A stretch of DNA of 64,000 bases. Source: Gigaspora rosea. Its lineage: Eukaryota > Glomeromycota > Glomeromycetes > Diversisporales > Gigasporaceae. The translations under genes were made by a program, and so were the position numbers. The number at the start of each line of letters is the position of its first letter. Within the stretch, counting starts at the first letter, position 1. The DNA lies in the NCBI GenBank assembly GCA_003550325.1, contig QKWP01000421.1, forward strand, positions 257,205-321,204, written 5' to 3'. Positions 57,025 to 64,000 of this stretch are shown piece by piece. The notes beneath the pieces are model-generated. The model saw only the letters and a program-made list of their open reading frames with translations. It ran no database searches and had not been told where the DNA came from.

Positions 57025-58455
57025 ATGACCCCGACGGCCCAAGAAAACAAAGAAAATGAAGAAAAACAGACAAAGGAACAGGGAAACAAAGACACAGAAA
57101 CACCACTTAGCTGGAACGAACAGGTCAATAATGAAAGTAACACACTTAGCGATATCATGAACATAGCGAACATAGAACAGTTGGAACACACAAAGAACAA
57201 CCTCGAAGCAAAAAATACACATGAAAAGGACGAAAAATGCAACAACCCGACAGACAAGATTAAAGAAGATAGTTTTATAGATAGTGAAGACTTTATTGAT
57301 GACGCCTTTATGGAAGGGTGCACAACCGCAACCTCCTCTAAGTATAAAGATACAGAAACGGACACAAAACAAGACGAAAACGAACATACTCAGACAAACT
57401 ACAGGCCGGAAAACGAACATCAACCAATGGCAAGGAAAACTTGGGCTTCGCTCTTCCCCAAACTAACGCGCGGAAAAACTACTTACTCTACCTTCTCCCC
57501 TAGAAATATGCTCAAAACCAAAAATGATAATGCATTAGTTATAGCAACTGGTAACCTACAATGCTCATTTAACGAGATAATGGAAGATTTATTCAAGACA
57601 GCAGGATACGACATTAACGCTGCCAAGCAGCACTCCAATAAGAACAAAAGATCACATATAGAAATTATTTTCAAAGATAAAGCCACGTTACAAAAATATG
57701 CTGCAAAGGGATTAATGATCAAGGGGAAAACATACTTCGGTTACATTCCCACAGACACCAGAAAATCGTATTTCTCAATAAAATGCAGAAACGTCCCACT
57801 GGGAGATAAGGATGAAATCTCGGAAGCTTTGCTGAATGCATTCACAGATATAGGGAATGTGTCCTCAATTAGGCCGCTGCTAATCGAGGGCATGCCATAC
57901 TTCTCGGATCAATGGATCGTGGTTTTCGACAAAACCGAGGATTCTTCTCTAAAAGGAAGAATCCCAAGATTCACACATATATGGAACAACAAGGTTACCA
58001 CGGAATGGAGGTCAGCACCCAAAGTGTGCTACTTTTGTGAAGAGAAAGGTCATATCAAGAAGGAATGTCAACAACTGAAGTCTTCAATCGCAGCTAGAGA
58101 AAATGCTCGCTGAGAGTGGAACATATGCTCCCTCGGAACTCCTACAGAAAATGAGGAACGAGACGGCCCCACCCATCTAGATGACCGCACAACGGACTCA
58201 GAACCCACTGGGAATTACCCAGAATCGTATGAGGTTGCGGAAAATAGCAATGATATGCAAATCGATGAACACAACATCAAACCTGAGGAAAAAATAAGCA
58301 ACGCAGATGCATCTGCCCCACCCCAAACCTTAATCATGGACTCAGTAGATGAACTATCAGCCGCATATAGCGACGAGAAATCTGCAGTAAACCTTATGAC
58401 TATAAACGAGATAACACGCCCAAACACATCACCAGACAGTACCCCCAAAAAATAA
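57025..58455 (+). pseudogene. LINE I ORF1 (CCHC nucleic-acid-binding protein)
   Basis: An uninterrupted 362-codon frame runs from ATG 57025 to TGA 58111. It has a Lys/Glu-rich N-terminus, LSWNEQVNNES, a low-complexity acidic region to about residue 135, KTTYSTFSPRN, NALVIATGNLQCSF, KCRNVPLGDKDEISEALL, DQWIVVF and the knuckle CYFCEEKGHIKKEC (residues about 335-350). In the other copies the protein continues through an acidic tail; here that tail is out of frame (58255-58455) and the final basic motif NSFTLVKHANNKK lies near 58470-58500. The 362-residue product keeps all core domains and might still be made. Confidence 0.8.
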
Positions 58456-58626
58456 GATAAAAGATAACAACTCTTTCACACTAGTGAAACACGCCAATAA
58501 CAAAAAAAGGAAATCAAACAGTGGCAAATCAACTAAAAAGGAAAACGTGAGGCCAGCCCCTTACACCAATAAAGGGGAGGGAATCAACCCCAAGCACTAG
58601 CTGGGCTACCAAACGGGTCACGTAAC

Positions 58627-61600
58627 ATGCCTCACAACGTAAATCTAAAAATAGCAACACTAAACGTGAAAGGGCTAAATAATAGAGGCAAACAAACAAA
58701 CACTATCACACTATTAAAATCATACAATTTAGATATAATCATGTTACAGGAAACCAACATGAACAATGAAAAAACGATTGAACAAATTAAATTCCAATGG
58801 GGGTTCTCCTCAATATGGACAAGCAAGGGTGCTATCCTTGCGGGAAAAAAAGACATAGAATTCAGCAACATAGTAACATCCGCAAATGGGAGAGTAATAG
58901 AAGCAGAGTTCAGACATAAGGGACAAGAATTTCACATTACCAACATATACGCCCCCCTAACCTACCAGATAGAACAAAATTCTTCGAAAGTTGGGAGCCC
59001 TCAATAAAAAGAGGAACCATCAACATAATAACAGGAGATTTCAACACCAATCTAAACCCAGAATCGAACAGAATAAGTCAATCAGCATATCAACAGGACC
59101 CGTCCCGCAAACAACTGTTAGAACTAACTAAGGATTTTATAAACGCCGCTGAAGTAGCGGGAGAATCTCCCTTCGTTACCTACTTCCAGAACACACAGAC
59201 AGGAAGAAGCATGGCCACATGCATAGATTACATCTTCATAGAAGCGGAATATAGCCATTTGATCAAAAAAATGTCACTGCGGCACGGAAACTCTGACCAT
59301 ATGATCTTAGAATGCACACTCCGTACAACTAAACCACACGAATCCGATACCCTTTGGAGATTCGATGAGCGATGTATGCGCAATGATAAACTGGCAAAAG
59401 AGATAATAGAAGAATTAACAGATAAAGAAGTCCCAAAGGACTGGGATCTTTGCAAACTAAAAATTCAATCCATAATAAGAGCATTCAAGAAACCGAAAGC
59501 CACAGAAGGGAAAATTGCACAACTGAACAAGAAACTCCTGAGACTTAAAAAATGCGCGGCCAGACAAGATGCCAGCAGCTTTATCGCCCAAAAGATAGAA
59601 GAGACTCAGACGGCACTAAGAGACGAGCTAGGACAACTCTCCGAAATGTGGCGCAGAAAATCAAAAACCCGTTGGATAGAAAAAGGTGAACGCTCAACTA
59701 AGTATTTCTACGCTAAATTTAAATCTAGAACAACATTATGCGGTCAAGATAAAATTAAGGCCCCGGGGGAGCCGGAAACAAGACAGGAACCGCTACAATA
59801 CATTAAAACCTTCTACGAAACATTATACAAATCAGAGGACCCTGATATCAACGCAATCACAGACATTACTAAGGACCTACCCTACATCCAACAGAAAGAA
59901 AATACTGTCCTAGAGAAAGAGATCAGTGAGGAGGAGATCAAGAACACGATTCGGTCACTCGCATACAACAAATTGCCGGGTACAGATGGCCTGACACACG
60001 AATTCTATAGACTATTAATAGACGAGGTTACTCCAACCCTGAAGAAAGTGTTCAACAGGGTCATGGAAACAGGAGTAATGCCAATATCATGGCACAAGAA
60101 CATTATAATCTTAATACCAAAAAAAGAGGAAAACTTAGAAGAGATCGGCAGCTGGAGGCCAATCTCGCTGGTCAACAGTGATGCCAAGATATTTATGAAA
60201 ATATTGGCAGACAGGCTTAACGGCATTTGTGGAAAACTCATAACTAAAGGCCAACAAGGCTTTATTAAAGGAAGACAAATCACCGACGCAGTTTTAGATA
60301 TTCTTACAACCCTCAGGAACAAAAGAAACGCCACGGACCTAAGCTGGCTAGTCCTTATTGACCAGGCGAAAGCCTTCGACAGAGTCAATCATACCTACCT
60401 GGAGGTGGTTTTAAGACAAATGAAGTTCGGGGACGGCTTCATCAGAATAATTAACAATCTCTTCAATAACCAAGAAGCTCATGTTCTCGGCAAGGATGGT
60501 ATCTCGGAACCGTTCAGGGTAGAAAGAGGAGTACGTAAAGGAGACCCTCTCTCACCACTGCTATATATTATCGCATTCGAACCCTTACTAAGACGAATCG
60601 AAAAAAACATCAGAGGCATACCCCTCAGCAACCTATCCTTTAAGGCAGCAGCATACGCTGACGACCTATCAGTGGAGATTGGTTCTAGAGCAGATTGGGA
60701 GAAATTACAAAAAATTATAAAGACTTACGAGAACGCCTCCAACGCCAAAATAAATAAAAGGAAAACAAAACTAGTACCCTTGACACAGACAGCGGAAAGG
60801 GTCGAGTTAGGGAATGAAGAGGACTATAATAAAGTCACAGAGGAAGAAACCATAAAAATCTTGGGATACGAGGTAACCAGGGACGGCCACGCTCCCAAAA
60901 ACTTCTGGCCAAGACATATAACTAAGATTAAGAAACTAACAGAACAGTACAGCAGCAGAAACCTCTCTTTAAGAGGAAAAATCCTGGTGGCAAACTCTTT
61001 AATTCTATCCCGGATTTGGTACGCCGCATACGTTTGCCCACCTAACAGAAAACAGATCTTAGAAATTAACAACAACATCGCCTATTGGATTAAGCGAAAA
61101 TCCAAGATGCTTCCAAAATACTCCACATTCCAAAAGGCATATAACGACTTTGGACTTCAGGCCCCTATAATAAATAATCTGCTGGATGCGCGGCTAGTGA
61201 CAGTCTGGAAGAAACTCATGACGGGTGACACCCTGTGGGCTTCATCTCAGAGGGACACTATAACCCGCCTATTAAGAAACAAAAGGAACGTCGAAGCGAT
61301 CACAGCACTAAAAAGAGAACCCTATAAAATTGAAAACATGGCCGGACGAATGGAAACCCTATCTAAAAGCTTGGAGGAAAGTGACCGGAACAATCCTCGC
61401 AAACTCGAGCTGGCCATGGAACGACTCAATGATCCAAATAGGCCAATGGACAGGGGCACAGATTACAGTCAAGAGAGTAGTAAACCTCTTGAGAGAGGGA
61501 ACTGCAAAGTGCAATAAGGAGGCAGAATCGTTTGGGGGAAGGAACATTTGGCTTCACCAAAAAGCAATGCTCAATAACAAAAAAGATATAATGTGGAGGT

Positions 61601-62046
61601 TATTTCACAAATCACTACCCCTCGGATACAGAATCAGACATATAAGCGAAGAAGAAACGGGAGACTGCCCATGGTGCCCGGAAAGAAGACAGAGCATTGA
61701 ACACTTCGCAGTAGAATGTAGAATAGGCAAAGAGATCTGGCTGGAGGCCTACAAACACATTCAACTGGAGGGGATACAACCGCCCTCTACAATTGAAGAA
61801 GTCTTTGCACCTACGATTGACATAAAAAGAAAAGATATAGAGGCCATAATATGGATGAATACAACCATTATATACGAACTCTGGTGTATATACACATCAT
61901 ACAAATGGGGAAAAGAACCACTGTCGGACTACGCGGCCACTGCAAGGGCAACGATACGGATAAAAAAGGAAGTCCTTGATCTCCAAAGCGGGCTGGGGAA
62001 AAGCTCTAAGAAAGGAGCAAAAAGGTTTAACTGCATAAAATGTTAG
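58627..62046 (+). pseudogene. LINE I ORF2 (APE endonuclease, RT, zinc knuckle), two frameshifts
   Basis: The endonuclease starts at ATG 58627 (NLKIATLNVKGLNN, IIMLQETNM). It loses frame at the C-run near 58951 and resumes with TGDFNTNLNPE and, from 59211, CIDYIFIEAEYSH and GNSDHMILEC, so all catalytic residues are present. The linker is WIEKGERSTKYFYAKFK. The RT has ILIPKKEEN, WRPISLVNSD, IDQAKAFDRVNH, GVRKGDPLSPLLYII and the intact AAYADDLSVEIG box (about 60650-60680). A second shift at the A-run near 61311 moves the end into 61330-62046, with KTWPDEWKPYLKAW and the knuckle CPWCPERRQSIEHFAVEC. Total about 1130 residues. Both shifts could be sequencing errors. Confidence 0.85.
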
Positions 62047-62120
62047 AAATTTAGGGTAGATAAATAACATAGATATAAACTTCATCGCATGTACATAGGA
62101 TAATTTTACATATTTTAGTC

Positions 62121-62143
62121 AATAAAAAGTGCGCCACTTGCAC
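62121..62143 (+). promoter_or_regulatory. LINE I 3' signal: AATAAA plus stem-loop
   Basis: AATAAA (62121-62126) is followed by GTGC-GCCACTT-GCAC, a perfect 4-bp stem. LINEs A, B, C, E and H have the same arrangement with GTGC/GCGC, GCGC/GTGC, GTGC/GCGC, GCGC/GCGC and ACGC/GCGT. It may act as the RT recognition hairpin or as part of the 3' end signal. Confidence 0.6.
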
Positions 62144-62340
62144 CCAGGGGGTATAAAACCCATCCTGGTTTTTTTTTTAAAAAAAAAAAAAGTATTGTTA
62201 TATTTGATAATTGGTTAAATTTTATTGAAAATTAAAGCTTATATGTAAAATTTGGTAATAAAAAGTGGATAAAAATTTTAAAAAGTTTATAATAAAGCCA
62301 ATATAACCTCTATATGTATTGTTCGGGGTCCTGTAATAAT

Positions 62341-63770
62341 GCTCTTGGTCCACGACCTAGGTACTAAGCCCTTTCCCAGCTGATAATTAAAGAGACCTGT
62401 AAGTATAGGGACTATTTCCTCTTTAATCCTTTATAAAATTCGTATGTGAGACCATCTGATCCAGGAGATTTATTATTAGGGAGTTGGCTTATAATATCAC
62501 CAACTTCCTCTTCAGAGATAGGACCTACTAGCCTTTGGTTCTGGAGCAGTGAAAGCTGCGGCAAACCTTGGACAAAAAATTCTGCTCCTGAAGAATCATT
62601 ATTTTCTGCTCTATATATATCTTGATGTATATTTTTCATGTATTGCAGTTTGTCAGCAGGGCTATTTGCCTGATTATGTCCTGGTATCTGAATTTTGTCA
62701 TTTGCGGAGGTACTATTTCTGGTTTTGTAAAGTGAGAAGAAAAATTTGGTGGATTTTTCTCCCTCTTCAATCCATTTTGCATTAGATCTCATTTGCCATT
62801 TATCTGAAAGAGCTTGAAGCTCTTCTTGCAGCTGAGCATTAACATGTTCACTCATTTCTAATGAATGGTCAGTTCTTTCTCTTCCAGAAGCTTCGTTATT
62901 TATTTTAGTCAGCCTCTTTTGTAGCTTTTGAATTCTTTTTTCTGGTGAGGGTTGTGGTCTAAAAGCTCTAATTATGGATTGAATCCTATACTTGTGAAGG
63001 TCCCACCTTGAAAAGTTTGTGATGCTCTGAACTTCTTCGATTACCTCCACTCTAAGAAGTTGGTTCTGCCAGCTTTTTTTGTCGAATCTCCATTGTTTGG
63101 CCTTTGGGGTTTCTGGAGCTAAGTGCAATTCACATTCCACTAGCAAATGGTCTGAATTGCCAAACTGGGTAGCAACTCTCTTAACGTAATGCCCATGGTT
63201 CGCATCAATAAAGATATAATCCAATCTTGTAGCCATCATGTGGCCACCTCTTATGTTTTGGTAGCTAATGCAGTGTCAATATATTCTGCTGTTAGATCTG
63301 AAAACAGCTTCCTTGTAGGATCATTTGATGGAGGTGATCGACTTATTCTATTCCTATGAGGGTCAAGATTTGTATTAAAATCCCCAGCAAGGATAGTAAT
63401 ACCTCCCTCGTCTATTCTTGGGAACCAATTATTAAAGAAACTTGTTCTCTATCCTATACTCGGAGGTGCGTATACATTGATTACTTGGAACTTAAGGTGC
63501 TTGTAGGTAATGTTTGCCTCTGTTACTCGACCACTGTGTGTTTCCTTTGGGTTGGTTAAAATAATATTCCTGTTCCCTGCTAAGATTGCAGTTTTGGAAG
63601 ACCAGTATGAACTGTATCCCCTTATTAACATTTTCTAAGTTAGTTTCTTGAAGCATAATTAGGTCTAAATGATACAAATTTAACAATGTAAGTGTTTGAT
63701 GTGCCTTATCCAAATTGTTCAGCCCTTTGACATTCAAAGTAGCTATTAAGAAATCATAACCTACAAAAAA
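62341..63770 (-). pseudogene. LINE H ORF2, 5' part (APE endonuclease, linker, RT start), broken
   Basis: The endonuclease begins near 63770 (LIATLNVKGLNN, LIMLQETNLEN) and, after shifts, shows SSKTAILAGNRN (63449-63631). A long frame at 62412-63239 has RLDYIFIDANHGH, GNSDHLLVEC, the basic linker, WIEEGEKSTKFFFSLYK and NNKSPGSDGLTYEFYKGL. The last residues before the hAT-like element are PRSWTKSI, and the frame continues at 56389. At least three frameshifts. The Cys of the CIDYIF motif is Leu here. Confidence 0.8.
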
Positions 63771-64000
63771 AAAGAAATATATAAAAAAAAACTCTTTTCG
63801 GTTCACTTCCGGAAAATTAACAAATACAAAATTTCTAGTCAAAACCCTATAGTTTACTTTCAAAACTCTCATAAGACAAAGGCCCTTTGGCCTAGGAAAT
63901 GCAAATTTGTTGCACTAGACATGGGTAAGCAACAAAAAAACAAAAAAATCAGGCTCTCGGCTAAAGTTAAAAAAGAAAACAAGGAAAAAATTTTTCACTT
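63771..64000 (+). mobile_element. Possible 5' end of another LINE (J), plus strand, cut by the window edge
   Basis: The compact hairpin AGGCCCTTTGGCCT at 63880-63893 matches the second 5' UTR hairpin of the other LINEs. A Lys-rich start follows at ATG 63921 (MGKQQKNKKIRLSAKVKK), like the ORF1 N-termini of LINEs B, C and E. The typical 110-base spacing would place the element start near 63770, head to head with LINE H. The conserved first bases are not evident, so this is tentative. Confidence 0.35.

Larger units (their letters stand above)
56777..62190 (+). mobile_element. LINE I, best preserved non-LTR retrotransposon
   Basis: The target duplication AGTATTGT occurs at 56769-56776 and 62191-62198, preceded by A-runs. 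The 5' UTR has hairpin CTCTCTCC/GGAGGGAG and GGGGCCTGGCCCC (56932-56944). ORF1 starts at 57025, ORF2 at 58627. The 3' end has AATAAA (62121), stem-loop GTGC/GCAC (62129-62143) and poly(A). ORF2 is broken only by two one-base shifts, both in homopolymers. Its GC content is higher than the flanks, suggesting a younger copy. Confidence 0.9.
56390..62332. mobile_element. hAT-like element (AGGACCCCGAAC ends) containing LINE I
   Basis: Inverted ends AGGACCCCGAACAATATATA and, reversed, AGGACCCCGAACAATACATA continue through TAGAGGTTA. The 8-bp duplication GTAATAAT (56382-56389 and 62333-62340) is exact. Joining the flanks restores the LINE H RT as KSIITLIPKK. Without LINE I the element is about 530 bp and has no ORF. 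A solo right end of the same family is at 21690-21841. Confidence 0.85.
54087..63770 (-). mobile_element. LINE H, split by two DNA elements
   Basis: T-run at 54087-54098, then the 3' stem-loop ACGC/GCGT (54102-54115) and AATAAA. ORF2 is recognisable from about 54284 to 56389 and again from 62341 to about 63770. The interruption is the hAT-like element at 56390-62332; a small TA element sits at 55983-56231. No ORF1 is seen within the window, so the element either ends near 63770 or is interrupted there. Confidence 0.8.

Noticed and set aside
1..64000. tRNA, rRNA or other structured RNA genes
   Set aside because: I scanned by eye for B-box-like GGTTCGANNCC with a matching A box and for rRNA cores and found none convincing; a dedicated search such as tRNAscan-SE would be decisive.

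Overview
The window reads as AT-rich nuclear DNA of a fungus, most plausibly an arbuscular mycorrhizal fungus (Glomeromycotina). This is an inference. It rests on many LINE copies with an APE endonuclease, a reverse transcriptase and CCHC knuckles, on Mutator-type transposases with FAR1/FLYWCH and SWIM fingers, on a decayed tandem array of TLDc-like domains, on a recognisable spliceosomal intron, and on the absence of operons or ribosome binding sites. No intact host gene, tRNA or rRNA is evident. Two runs of N (12221-12346, 41832-42018) and a single N at 26664 mark assembly gaps.

Layout. 1-1718 is one near-perfect giant palindrome. 1939-2112 is a small TA-flanked MITE. 2467-4105 is a non-autonomous Mutator-like element with 9-bp target duplications, filled with a 24-bp minisatellite. 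4199-8134 is LINE A (+), broken by a TTAA element. 8872-19675 is LINE B (-), split by a 4.9-kb CGATATATATCG-rich element (11717-16665) that itself holds a second copy of the same Mutator-like family (13058-15865). 19790-20945 holds three decayed TLDc-like repeats. 21843-31324 is an unrecognised minus-strand gene cut by full-length LINE C (22862-28906) and by a Harbinger-like foldback element (30098-31008). 31490-33120 is a minisatellite edged by telomere-like repeats. 33353-35700 is a FLYWCH-type Mutator transposase broken by two small elements.

36601-53952 is one LINE (G/F) split by a 15.6-kb Mutator-like element (37206-52778) that still carries its own transposase gene (39335-45893, minus). 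That element has in turn been hit by two hAT-like elements, a TTAA element, an intronic MITE and LINE E (46162-51485). 53953 to the window end is a second deep nest: a TA element is cut by LINE H (-), which is cut by a hAT-like element (56390-62332), which is cut by LINE I (56777-62190, +), the best preserved element. A further LINE 5' end may begin near 63771.

How the parts fit. The LINEs share one plan: a 5' UTR with two hairpins, an ORF1 (nucleic-acid-binding region, CCHC knuckle, acidic tail, short basic end motif), an ORF2 (APE endonuclease, RT, C-terminal CCHC knuckle), then AATAAA, a 4-bp stem-loop and poly(A). At several nested junctions, removing the insert with one copy of its target duplication rejoins the interrupted reading frame. 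This identifies the insertion class and the order of events. The most novel signals are the covarying LINE 5' and 3' RNA hairpins, the nested palindromes, the TTAA family that repeatedly lands in transposon coding sequence, and the unknown split gene.
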